Below are positions 1 to 6,582 of a DNA stretch of 34,210 nucleotides, one piece after another. Position numbers and translations under genes: made by a program. The DNA lies in NCBI GenBank assembly GCA_026396115.1, contig JAPLXL010000002.1:133142-167351 (forward strand). Reading direction: 5' to 3'. How positions within the stretch are numbered: the first letter of the stretch is position 1; each line of letters begins with the position of its first letter. A model generated the notes under the pieces. The model worked only from the letters and a program-made list of their open reading frames with translations. It searched no databases and was not told the origin of the DNA. The stretch comes from Candidatus Nealsoniibacteriota bacterium. Lineage in GTDB: Bacteria > Patescibacteriota > Minisyncoccia > Minisyncoccales > RBG-13-42-11.

Positions 1-758
1 TTAGCGATGCTAACGCAATGTTTAGAAAAAACGTCCTTAGAAAATTAGTTAGAAATTTTAATGATTTTCGCATTGGTTGTGTTTCCGGAGAATTGAAATA
101 TATTAATCCCCAAAAGGCGGCCGTCGGAAAAAGCGAAGGAATCTACTGGAAATATGAAATTTTATTAAAAAGATTGGAGAGTAAAATCCACTCGGTTTTA
201 GGAGCAAACGGCTCCATCTATGCTATAAGGAAAAAACTTTACAGCCCTTTGTCAAAATATCGAGGTGATGATTTTGATTTACCAATCAGAATTCTCCAAC
301 AAAAATATGGAGTAGTCTGGGAACCCGAAGCTGTTTCCGAAGAAGAGGTTTATCCTGAAACAATTAAGGAATTTAAGAGGAAAGTAGTAATTGTCGGTTG
401 GCATTTTAGGGGGGCATTTATTTTACTTAAAGACAGTATCAAAAAATTTCAGTTCTTACTAATTTTCCAGCTTATTTCTCATAAGATTTTAAGATGGTTT
501 GTTTCCTTCTTTTTAATTTTAATATTTTTAAGTAATATTTTTCTATTAAATAATAATTTTTACTTAACCCTATTTGTCGGCCAGATCCTTTTTTATCTGT
601 TAGCTTTAGTGGGATATCTGCAGGAAAAAAGAAAGAAAAAAATCAACCAGATAGTTAATCTGGCTTATTATTTTTGTATGGTTAACTTTGCTGCCTTGAT
701 TGGAGTAATAAAAGGATTATTCGGTTTACAGAAAACTATTTGGGAGAAAGTTCGCTGA
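1..758 (+). CDS. Family 2 glycosyltransferase, C-terminal part (cut by left window edge)
   Basis: The reading frame is open from the left edge and begins with residues SDANAMF, so the ATG at 18 is internal and the real start lies outside the window. The DAN triplet fits the metal/nucleotide-sugar-binding position of GT2 enzymes. It is followed by the usual acceptor-side region (GANGSIYAIRK, then a DDFDLP motif around 90 residues in) and a C-terminal hydrophobic block with two to three membrane spans. This is the layout of membrane GT2 enzymes that extend or export polysaccharide. The stop codon directly abuts the stop codon of the convergent sugar transferase (756-758 against 759-761). The neighbouring sugar transferase and O-antigen-ligase-like gene indicate a cell-surface polysaccharide locus. 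The sugar donor and product cannot be told from sequence. Confidence 0.85.
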   Translation, partial: SDANAMFRKNVLRKLVRNFNDFRIGCVSGELKYINPQKAAVGKSEGIYWKYEILLKRLESKIHSVLGANGSIYAIRKKLYSPLSKYRGDDFDLPIRILQQKYGVVWEPEAVSEEEVYPETIKEFKRKVVIVGWHFRGAFILLKDSIKKFQFLLIFQLISHKILRWFVSFFLILIFLSNIFLLNNNFYLTLFVGQILFYLLALVGYLQEKRKKKINQIVNLAYYFCMVNFAALIGVIKGLFGLQKTIWEKVR

Positions 759-2066
759 TTATTCTCTTTTGAAAAATAGTTGGGAGGTTTTAAGCAAGAT
801 TCGGAGGTCTAAAAAGAGAGAGCGATTTTTAAGGTAATAAAGATCGTATTGGAATTTTTCAAAACTGTCTATTACACTTCTTCCGTATCTAAATTTTATT
901 TGAGCCCAGCCGGTAAAGCCGGGTTTTATTATGTGGCGCAAGTGATAATGAGGAATTTCTTTTCCAAGTTGAGAAACAAATTCCGGTCTTTCCGGTCTTG
1001 GACCGACCAAAGAAATGTCTCCGATTATCACATTGAACATTTGGGGAAGTTCATCAAGATGGATTTTCCTTAAAACTTTGCCAATTTTAGTTACTCTTTC
1101 GTCTTCTTTCTCTGCCCAGATCGGTCCCGTTTCTTCTTCTGCTTCTTTTCTCATTGACCTGAACTTTATTAAAAGAAAAGGAATTTCTGCTTTGCCAATT
1201 CTTTCTTGAGAATAGAATATCGGACCCCGATCTTCTAATTTGATGGCTGCGGCAATAAAAATCCAAAGAGGAAAGGTGAGTAAAAGCAGAAGGGAAGCTA
1301 AAACAACATCTGTTATTCTTTTTAATTTGTCATAAAACCCTTTCTCTTTTTCCCTTAGATTTTCCAAAAACCAAATTTGATTGACAAAAGATATTGGAAT
1401 TTTTTCGCAGATTATTTCATAAGCCCTGGCCAAATCCATAAAATTTATTTTTAAAGAAAGGCACTGATATAAATTTTTAGCCAGAAGAGAATCGGGCAAA
1501 ACGTTTTCAGCCAAAATTAGGATGTCGATTTTTTTTTCTTTTATTTTTTGGAAAACATTTTCGTTTGATTTAAAGAAGGCGCTTAATTTATAACCGAGGT
1601 GGGGATTGTTTTGAATGGTTAAAGATAATTCTTCTGCCTGAGGATTTTCTCCAATTATAGCTACTTTATTTTGAAAATGAGAAGAAAATAGAAAGTAAAA
1701 AAATTTTCTCCAGATGAAAAGAAAAATTCCAAAAAATACGACGTTTAAAAGCAGGTTTGTTTTGGGCGTAATTTCAAAAAAAGGAATAAGATAGAAAAAG
1801 GTTATTCCCAGAATTAAACAAAAGCCGAGGCCGGCTAAAAACTGAGCATAAAAGGCCAAGGGATTTTTAAAAAGAGAGAGGTCATAAAAGCCAAAGATAT
1901 AAAAAATAATTAACCAAAAAAAGTAGATAATAGAAAAAGGAAAAAGATGCTCTAAAAAAATTGTCCAATTAAAACCTCCCCGGAAACTAAAAAAGAGAGC
2001 CCAAAATAAGGCAAAATACAACAAAAAGACATCTCCCAGAACAAGTAATATTTGTCGGCTTTTCAT
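759..2066 (-). CDS. Exopolysaccharide polyprenyl glycosylphosphotransferase (WbaP/WcaJ-type sugar transferase)
   Basis: This enzyme is expected to transfer a sugar-1-phosphate from a nucleotide sugar to undecaprenyl phosphate at the membrane, the first step of surface polysaccharide assembly. About four to five hydrophobic segments fill residues 1-130. A CoA-binding-like Rossmann segment follows (VAIIGENPQAEE, about 135-200). One more membrane helix precedes the catalytic bacterial sugar transferase domain (about 245-435), which shows KFRSM, DELPQMFNV, LVGPRPERPEF and PGFTGWAQ. At 435 residues it has the normal length of the polyisoprenyl-phosphate hexose-1-phosphate transferase family. It faces the GT2 gene convergently and the O-antigen-ligase-like gene divergently; the 50 bp between the two divergent starts is AT-rich and holds a TATGATAAAAT stretch that could serve as a promoter. 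Confidence 0.93.
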   Translation of the reverse strand: MKSRQILLVLGDVFLLYFALFWALFFSFRGGFNWTIFLEHLFPFSIIYFFWLIIFYIFGFYDLSLFKNPLAFYAQFLAGLGFCLILGITFFYLIPFFEITPKTNLLLNVVFFGIFLFIWRKFFYFLFSSHFQNKVAIIGENPQAEELSLTIQNNPHLGYKLSAFFKSNENVFQKIKEKKIDILILAENVLPDSLLAKNLYQCLSLKINFMDLARAYEIICEKIPISFVNQIWFLENLREKEKGFYDKLKRITDVVLASLLLLLTFPLWIFIAAAIKLEDRGPIFYSQERIGKAEIPFLLIKFRSMRKEAEEETGPIWAEKEDERVTKIGKVLRKIHLDELPQMFNVIIGDISLVGPRPERPEFVSQLGKEIPHYHLRHIIKPGFTGWAQIKFRYGRSVIDSFEKFQYDLYYLKNRSLFLDLRILLKTSQLFFKRE

Positions 2067-2116
2067 TCTTTCATTTTATGATAAAATAGAATAAATTCAA
2101 TATAGAAATAAATTCA

Positions 2117-4147
2117 ATGGGTAAAAGAGCCAGAGAAAAAAGAGAAAGACGGTTAAGTGGGGAGAAAAAACCACGTCTTGAAAAAGAGGAGGGGAGTAGT
2201 TCTATTTTTTTAAGAATCATCAGGTGGGGGACTTATTTAATTTTATTTACCCCTCTTATTCTAAGCGGAAAATATTTTTTCCCTTTTGTCGGGCCAAAGA
2301 GCCTTTATTTTATGGGTATGGTGGAAATTATTTTTTTTGCCTGGCTTTTATTGATAATTTCTAATCCCAAATACCGTCCCAAATTAAACGCTTTATCAAT
2401 AGCTTTAGTTTTATTTCTGTTTGTCTTGATTTTAAGCTCCTTTTTGGGCGAAGATTTTTCTCGCAGTTTTTGGTCAAAGTATGAGAGAATGACCGGACTT
2501 TTAATGTGGTTTCATTTATTTGCTTTTTTCTTGGTAATTTCGACTGTTTTCAGAAATCTGGCAGATTGGTTTAAAATTTTCTCCGTTTCAATTTTCGCTG
2601 CCATTTTAATAAGCGTAATAAGTCTTTTTGCTAAAGCGGGAGTAGACCTTACGGGCCTGGGGCAGGCTGCCCGGGGAGGAGCGACCATTGGCAATACTTC
2701 TTTTATGGGGACTTATTTGTTGTTTAATATTTTTCTGGCTTTGTATTTGATTTTGAAATCAGCCGGGGGCTTGAGAATATATCTTGGAATTTCTTTGCCA
2801 ATAATGTTATCTGCCTTATTTTTAAGCGGCGCCAGAGCAGCTACTTATTCGGTTGTGGGCGGATTAGTTTTGTTGTTTTTGCTTTATTTGAGTTTTGTTC
2901 CACAAAAGCGCTATTTAAATATTCTGGGCAAAATTAGCTTGGTTGGAATTTTAATGGTTTCTTTGATAAGCGCTTTTTATCTTTTCCAGCCGGATAACAT
3001 CGTTCACAACTGGTTTATAGAAAAGGCAACCTATGCCAGATTAGTAGTTTGGGAAGGAGGCTGGCAAGGGTTTTTGGAAAGGCCCTGGCTGGGGTGGGGC
3101 CCGGAAAATTTTGAATTGGTTTTTACCAGGCACTTTAATCCTTGTATGTTTTTGGGGGAGTGCGGAGGAGAAATTTGGTTTGACCGTAGCCATAATATTA
3201 TTCTGGATACTTTGGTGGCCAACGGCATTTTGGGGCTGTTGGCTTATTTTGGAATTTTTCTTTCCGTTTTCTATATTTTATGGCGGAGATATTTTTTAAA
3301 AAATTCTATTGATTTTTGGACAACCGGAATTTTTTTCGTAATTTTAATTGCTTATTTTATTCAAAACCTTACCGTTTTTGATATGATTAATTCTTATTTA
3401 ATGTTCTTTTTGGTTTTGGGATTTGTCGGAAGTTTGACCGTTTCCGGGCCGGAACAAGATGTTAAACCCCGGGTTAATTCTGTTAAGGAATGGATTTTGG
3501 CAGTTATTTTAATTTTCTTTATTTTTTCCTTTTTTAAATTTGTTGTTCAGCCGACCAAAGCCAATAGAGGTGTTATTAACACTATTCGCGTTCAAAGTCC
3601 TAATGAAAGAGCCTTGCTTGGCGAAAAAACCTTAGAGACCTCTCCCCTTGGGAAATATCAAATCAGGGAAATGTTTGCCGACACGGCAATTAGTTTTTCC
3701 CAAAGCGAACAAGCAAAGAATTTTTCGGCAGAAGAGTTTAAAACAGAACTTGACTTTTTAAGCAAAGAGTTAGAAAAAAGCATAAAAGAATCGCCTTTAG
3801 ATTTTAGGCCTTATCTTAAATTGGGGAAAATTTATAATCTTTATTTCCAAATTGATCCGACAAAACTTCCTTTGGCAGAAGAAGTTTTGAAAAAAGCCAT
3901 AGAGATCAGCCCGACCAATCAGCAGGGATATTGGGAATTGGCTCAGACGCGGGCTTTCCAGGGAAATTTTCAAGAAGCTTTGATTTTGGCAGAAAAAACA
4001 GTAGAGCTTGAACCGCGAGTTATCAATTCTCATTGGATAGTAATTCAAGTAGCTAAAATAATAGGAGATAATGATTTGATAGAAGAGAAAATTAAAGAGG
4101 CAATAGAGATTAATCCCGAATGGGAAGAAAATTTAAGAAGTATTTAG
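2117..4147 (+). CDS. O-antigen ligase / polymerase family membrane protein with C-terminal TPRs
   Basis: The 676-residue protein starts with a very basic cytoplasmic tail, then about ten or more hydrophobic segments up to residue ~470. Between them lies a large extracytoplasmic loop with the Wzy_C-type signature: SGARAATYS, then GWGPENFE and DRSHNIILDTLVANG. This family ligates or polymerises lipid-linked oligosaccharides on the outer face of the membrane. After the last helix (about 450-475), residues ~540-676 form TPR-like helical repeats (LGKIYNLYFQ, YWELAQTRAFQGN, ALILAEKTVELEP), a fusion common among O-antigen ligase homologues and probably used for protein contacts. It belongs with the two polysaccharide genes to its left. 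Whether it is a polymerase or a ligase cannot be decided. Confidence 0.9.
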   Translation: MGKRAREKRERRLSGEKKPRLEKEEGSSSIFLRIIRWGTYLILFTPLILSGKYFFPFVGPKSLYFMGMVEIIFFAWLLLIISNPKYRPKLNALSIALVLFLFVLILSSFLGEDFSRSFWSKYERMTGLLMWFHLFAFFLVISTVFRNLADWFKIFSVSIFAAILISVISLFAKAGVDLTGLGQAARGGATIGNTSFMGTYLLFNIFLALYLILKSAGGLRIYLGISLPIMLSALFLSGARAATYSVVGGLVLLFLLYLSFVPQKRYLNILGKISLVGILMVSLISAFYLFQPDNIVHNWFIEKATYARLVVWEGGWQGFLERPWLGWGPENFELVFTRHFNPCMFLGECGGEIWFDRSHNIILDTLVANGILGLLAYFGIFLSVFYILWRRYFLKNSIDFWTTGIFFVILIAYFIQNLTVFDMINSYLMFFLVLGFVGSLTVSGPEQDVKPRVNSVKEWILAVILIFFIFSFFKFVVQPTKANRGVINTIRVQSPNERALLGEKTLETSPLGKYQIREMFADTAISFSQSEQAKNFSAEEFKTELDFLSKELEKSIKESPLDFRPYLKLGKIYNLYFQIDPTKLPLAEEVLKKAIEISPTNQQGYWELAQTRAFQGNFQEALILAEKTVELEPRVINSHWIVIQVAKIIGDNDLIEEKIKEAIEINPEWEENLRSI

Positions 4148-4170
4148 AAGCAGTCAACCCAATTTTTCAC

Positions 4171-4199
4171 TTGACAGAAAAACTTTAATCTGCTATTAT
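4171..4199 (+). promoter_or_regulatory. Sigma-70-type promoter for an intergenic small transcript
   Basis: TTGACA (4171-4176) and TATTAT (4194-4199) are separated by exactly 17 bases, with a TGC just before the -10 box. The same TCTGCTAT context occurs in the RNase P RNA promoter. The predicted start is near 4206. No ORF of useful length follows before the terminator at 4241-4278. Confidence 0.7.
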
Positions 4200-4205
4200 T
4201 GAGGC

Positions 4206-4278
4206 AGTGAGTGTTCCGCAAGGAATTCTATCTAAGTCGACAGTAACCCTCCCTCGAGCGAGGGTTGCTGTTTTTTTT
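4206..4278 (+). ncRNA. Putative ~70 nt small RNA (promoter-to-terminator unit)
   Basis: The unit runs from a near-consensus promoter to a strong intrinsic terminator and contains no plausible ORF. The RNA would carry a small GNRA-tetraloop hairpin (TTCC-GCAA-GGAA, about 4214-4225), a short linker, then the terminator stem. Two of its segments, AGTGAGTG (4206-4213) and CTAAGTC (4232-4238), are exactly complementary to CACTCACT (4328-4335) and GACTTAG (4339-4345) in the structured leader of murB about 100 bases downstream. I do not recognise a known RNA family. It could also be a leader that is always terminated. Confidence 0.45.
4241..4278 (+). terminator. Intrinsic terminator of the intergenic transcript
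   Basis: An 11 bp stem (CAGTAACCCTC at 4241-4251 with GAGGGTTGCTG at 4260-4270, one G-T pair) is followed by eight T residues at 4271-4278. Confidence 0.85.
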
Positions 4279-4306
4279 ATTGAAGTTTTTTTTGACTTTG
4301 ATACAA

Positions 4307-4368
4307 TATAATTGAGCCGGGAGGTAGCACTCACTAAAGACTTAGTTTGGAGTTAACTCTCCCGGCTC
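4307..4368 (+). promoter_or_regulatory. Structured leader upstream of murB
   Basis: A TATAAT hexamer at 4307-4312 (no good -35 at normal spacing) precedes a three-tier stem. The outer 10 bp GAGCCGGGAG/CTCCCGGCTC pairs 4314-4323 with 4359-4368. The middle ACTC/GAGT pairs 4329-4332 with 4350-4353. The inner ACTAA/TTAGT pairs 4333-4337 with 4342-4346 around loop AGAC. The chosen murB ATG lies 14 bases downstream. There is no T-run, so it is not a terminator. It may control murB translation or be an inserted palindrome. Confidence 0.5.
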
Positions 4369-4382
4369 ATCCGGGATTTTAT

Positions 4383-5351
4383 ATGGAGTTTCAAAAAAAT
4401 GTTTCGCTGAAAAATTATACCACTTTTAAGATTGGCGGAATGGCGAAATATTTTTTTAAGGTCAGAACAAAAGAAGATTTGATTAAAGCGGTAAATACGG
4501 CAAAGAAATTAAAATTGCCGTTTTTTGTTTTGGGCGGAGGAAGCAATCTATTGGTTTCGGATAAAGGATATGATGGCATAGCCATTAAAATTAAAAATGA
4601 AAAATTAAAAATTAAAAACAAAAATAAAAAATTCAAAAATATCTATTGCGAAGCAGGTGTATTATTGGGGGAGATTGTGGATTTAGCGATACAAAATAAT
4701 TTGACTGGTTTGGAATGGGCGATTGGAATTCCGGGAACTGTCGGAGGAGCGGTTTTTGGGAATGCCGGGGCATTTCAAAAATCAATGAAAGACATTGTTA
4801 AAGAAGTTGAAGTGTTGGATGCAAAAGATTTAAGATTTAAGATTTACGATTTTAAAAAATGTAAATTTGGTTATAGGAACAGCGTTTTTAAACGCAAAAA
4901 AAACTTGATTATTCTTTCTGTTGTTTTTAAACTTAAAAAAGAGAAAAAATCAGAAATTAAAAAAAAGATTAAAAAATGTTTAAATTATAAAAAAGAAAGA
5001 CAACCTTTGGATTATCCTTCGGCAGGAAGTATTTTTAAAAATCCTTCTGGATTTTCTGCCGGAGAACTGGGCGAAGAAAGTAAACTTTCTTCTTCCCCTT
5101 TCGCTGCGGCTCGGCAGGGCGAAGAGGATGAATCCTCTTCTTCAACCATCGCTGCTGCTTGGCTGATTGAAAAGTGCGGCTTGAAAGGAAAAATAATTGG
5201 TCAGGCAAAAATTTCTGAAAAGCATGCCAATTTCATTGTTAATTTAGGAAATGCCCGGGCAAAAGACGTCAAAAAATTAATAAATTTGATAAAAAAAGAA
5301 GTAAAAAAGAAATTTGGGGTATTGCTTGATGAAGAAATTCAATTTTTGTAA
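4383..5351 (+). CDS. murB: UDP-N-acetylenolpyruvoylglucosamine reductase (MurB) with two in-frame palindromic inserts
   Basis: MurB is the FAD enzyme that reduces UDP-GlcNAc-enolpyruvate to UDP-MurNAc in peptidoglycan synthesis. The FAD domain is recognisable from NYTTFKIGG near the start, through LGGGSNLLVSD, to GIPGTVGGAVFGNAGAF; the catalytic-serine region is AGSIFKNPSG, and the end carries EKHANFIVN. I start at ATG 4383, because the upstream TTG at 4347 would put 12 unrelated residues on and run through the leader stem. Between SAGE and AAWLIEKCGLKG, where MurB normally continues directly, about 30 extra residues (about 229-260) are encoded by two tandem palindromic elements (GEESKLSSSPFAAARQ and GEEDESSSST). 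The rest of the fold looks intact, so the protein is probably active. Confidence 0.93.
   Translation: MEFQKNVSLKNYTTFKIGGMAKYFFKVRTKEDLIKAVNTAKKLKLPFFVLGGGSNLLVSDKGYDGIAIKIKNEKLKIKNKNKKFKNIYCEAGVLLGEIVDLAIQNNLTGLEWAIGIPGTVGGAVFGNAGAFQKSMKDIVKEVEVLDAKDLRFKIYDFKKCKFGYRNSVFKRKKNLIILSVVFKLKKEKKSEIKKKIKKCLNYKKERQPLDYPSAGSIFKNPSGFSAGELGEESKLSSSPFAAARQGEEDESSSSTIAAAWLIEKCGLKGKIIGQAKISEKHANFIVNLGNARAKDVKKLINLIKKEVKKKFGVLLDEEIQFL
5068..5114 (+). repeat. Palindromic element, in frame in murB, copy 1
   Basis: Perfect hairpin GAAGAAAGT-AA-ACTTTCTTC (5073-5092) followed by TTCCCCTTTCGCTGCGGC and TCGG. It encodes GEESKLSSSPFAAAR. Same reading frame and orientation as the secA and lepA copies. Confidence 0.85.
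5117..5162 (+). repeat. Palindromic element, in frame in murB, copy 2
   Basis: Perfect hairpin GAAGAGGAT-GA-ATCCTCTTC (5121-5140), then a decayed tail ATCGCTGCTGCTTGG. It is in tandem with copy 1. The arms differ from copy 1 at paired positions only, so pairing is kept. Confidence 0.8.
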
Positions 5352-5370
5352 AAATTTCACTTATCCACAC

Positions 5371-5498
5371 TTGACAAAGTTCTTCAAAATGAAAAAATAA
5401 AATAAAGGATGCAAATAGTTAGTCGACTATTTGTTGCAACTCTTTTAAAAATTGTTAATACTTTCATGGCAAAGAAAAAAGCAAAGAAAAAGAAATAA
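5371..5498 (+). CDS. Putative ten-residue lysine-rich peptide (CDS 5466-5498) with structured leader
   Basis: ATG at 5466 opens a tiny ORF, MAKKKAKKKK, ending at TAA 5496-5498. The feature includes its leader: TTGACA at 5371-5376 (with an A/T-rich but unclear -10), and an 8 bp hairpin CAAATAGT (5412-5419) / ACTATTTG (5426-5433). A strong terminator follows at 5513-5550, so the whole thing looks like a self-contained transcription unit between murB and the hibernation factor gene. No Shine-Dalgarno site is visible. Eight of ten residues are lysine, which would suit nucleic-acid binding or a lysine-responsive leader peptide; both are inference. It may equally be non-coding RNA with a chance ORF in an A-rich stretch. 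Confidence 0.4.
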
Positions 5499-5512
5499 AT
5501 TCTTTTCGTCAC

Positions 5513-5550
5513 CCGAGCACATAAGTTTTATGTGCTCGGTTGCTTTTTTT
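5513..5550 (+). terminator. Intrinsic terminator
   Basis: Perfect 12 bp stem CCGAGCACATAA (5513-5524) / TTATGTGCTCGG (5528-5539), three-base loop, then TTGCTTTTTTT. Confidence 0.9.
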
Positions 5551-5574
5551 ACTGGATTTGTTATTTTAATAGTC

Positions 5575-5625
5575 GAAAGAGAATTTCATTCTCTTTCTTA
5601 CCTTCGCTTTCTTTGAAAGTTCGGT
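5575..5625 (+). repeat. Intergenic palindromic element before the hibernation factor gene
   Basis: Perfect 10 bp hairpin GAAAGAGAAT-TTC-ATTCTCTTTC (5575-5597) followed by ACCTTCG, a small TTTC/GAAA hairpin and TTCGGTAT. It ends two bases before the ATG at 5628 and therefore forms the immediate 5' untranslated region of that gene. Confidence 0.8.
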
Positions 5626-5627
5626 AT

Positions 5628-6077
5628 ATGAAAATAGTTATTAAAACAAAAAATTTAAAATTGGATCAAACTCTAAAAGATTTTATTGAAGAAAAAATAA
5701 ATTCTCTTGAAAAATTTGCCGAAATTTTACAAAATCAAGAAAAATATTTTGATAATTTTTTTGGAAAGGGAAAACCGAGTATTGAGGCTTGGGTAGAGAT
5801 TGGAAAGGAAACCTTGCATCATCAAAAAGGACCTGTTTTTTGGGCTGAATGCCAAATGAGATTTCCCAAAAGAAGTTTAAGATCAACTGCTCAATCAGAA
5901 AATTTAAAAACAGCAATCAATGAAGTAAAAGACGAACTGCAAAGACAATTAAAACAATATAAAAATAAATTAACTGCCAAAAGAAAAAGAGGGGCGAGAG
6001 TTTTAAAAAAAGAAATTCGTTTGTCTTCCCAAGCAAGATTTTATAGAAAAGGAAGAATTAGAGAAGAAGGAATTTAA
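5628..6077 (+). CDS. hpf: Ribosome hibernation-promoting factor (HPF/RaiA-type), short form
   Basis: The protein (149 residues from ATG 5628) begins MKIVIKTKNLKLDQTLKDFIEEKI, cut here to its pattern: a beta strand followed by the helix typical of the S30AE fold. It continues with WVEIGKETLHHQKGPVFWAECQM and the second helix SENLKTAINEVKDELQRQL, ending in a very basic tail (NKLTAKRKRGARVLKKEI) suited to rRNA contact. Family members bind the decoding centre of the 30S subunit and stop translation in stationary phase. The dimerising C-terminal domain of long HPF is absent. An in-frame upstream ATG at 5532 would read through the palindromic element and is rejected. The next gene starts 25 bases downstream. 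Confidence 0.85.
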   Translation: MKIVIKTKNLKLDQTLKDFIEEKINSLEKFAEILQNQEKYFDNFFGKGKPSIEAWVEIGKETLHHQKGPVFWAECQMRFPKRSLRSTAQSENLKTAINEVKDELQRQLKQYKNKLTAKRKRGARVLKKEIRLSSQARFYRKGRIREEGI

Positions 6078-6102
6078 AAGACCTTTACATAACTTTAATA
6101 TC

Positions 6103-6501
6103 ATGACTGAGAAAACAAAGAGACTCATTCAAAGGGTCATAGAAAAAAGAAAACAAAAATATGCGGGCATTCATTTAATTGTTGAATTTTGGAATGGAAA
6201 AATTATTGAAGACCCAGATAAAATTAAACAAATTTTGATAGAAGCAGCAAAAAGAGCAAAGAATATTCCATTAGAAGTAACCATCCATAAATTTTCACCC
6301 CAGGGAATAACCGGGGTTGTTTTGTTGCAAGAATCCCACATTGCCATTCATACATGGCCTGAAATTAATTATGTGGCGATTGATATTTTCACTTGCGGAG
6401 AAAAATCAATGCCCCATAAGGCTCTTGCTTATTTGAAAAAGGTATTTGAGCCAAAAAGAGTGAAAATTCAAAAAATAAAAAGAGGAAAAATAAAAAGATA
6501 A
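6103..6501 (+). CDS. speH: S-adenosylmethionine decarboxylase proenzyme (SpeH-type)
   Basis: The 132-residue proenzyme carries the self-processing site LLQESHIAIHTWPE: cleavage between the Glu and Ser would yield the pyruvoyl cofactor on the new N-terminal Ser. The conserved DIFTCG motif with the catalytic cysteine follows about 25 residues later. This is the short prokaryotic (class 1B) form, whose usual length is about 120-130 residues. It makes decarboxylated SAM, the aminopropyl donor for spermidine. SAM synthetase (metK) is encoded about 5 kb downstream, but no spermidine synthase is present in the window. The C-terminus is lysine/arginine-rich. Confidence in the family is high. Confidence 0.93.
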   Translation: MTEKTKRLIQRVIEKRKQKYAGIHLIVEFWNGKIIEDPDKIKQILIEAAKRAKNIPLEVTIHKFSPQGITGVVLLQESHIAIHTWPEINYVAIDIFTCGEKSMPHKALAYLKKVFEPKRVKIQKIKRGKIKR

Positions 6502-6525
6502 AAAATTTAATAAGAAAGTTAAAAG

Positions 6526-6552
6526 GAGGAGCGTAAGTCGCTCTTTATTTTT
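6526..6552 (+). terminator. Weak hairpin with T-rich tail
   Basis: GAGCG (6529-6533) pairs with CGCTC (6539-6543), with a few extra A-T and G-T pairs, followed by TTTATTTTTT. It lies between the SAM decarboxylase gene and secA. Confidence 0.45.
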
Positions 6553-6582
6553 TATCAAAAAGTTATAAAATAAGAAAGTGTT

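Noticed and set aside
4314-4368. A tRNA or tRNA-like gene before murB
   Set aside because: The long outer stem and inner hairpin lack D-arm, T-arm and a seven-base anticodon loop, and the length is too short.
5400-5627. A raiA-type structured RNA upstream of the hibernation factor gene
   Set aside because: The region is split by a strong terminator and consists of a tiny-ORF unit and a palindromic element; I cannot match it to that large RNA motif.
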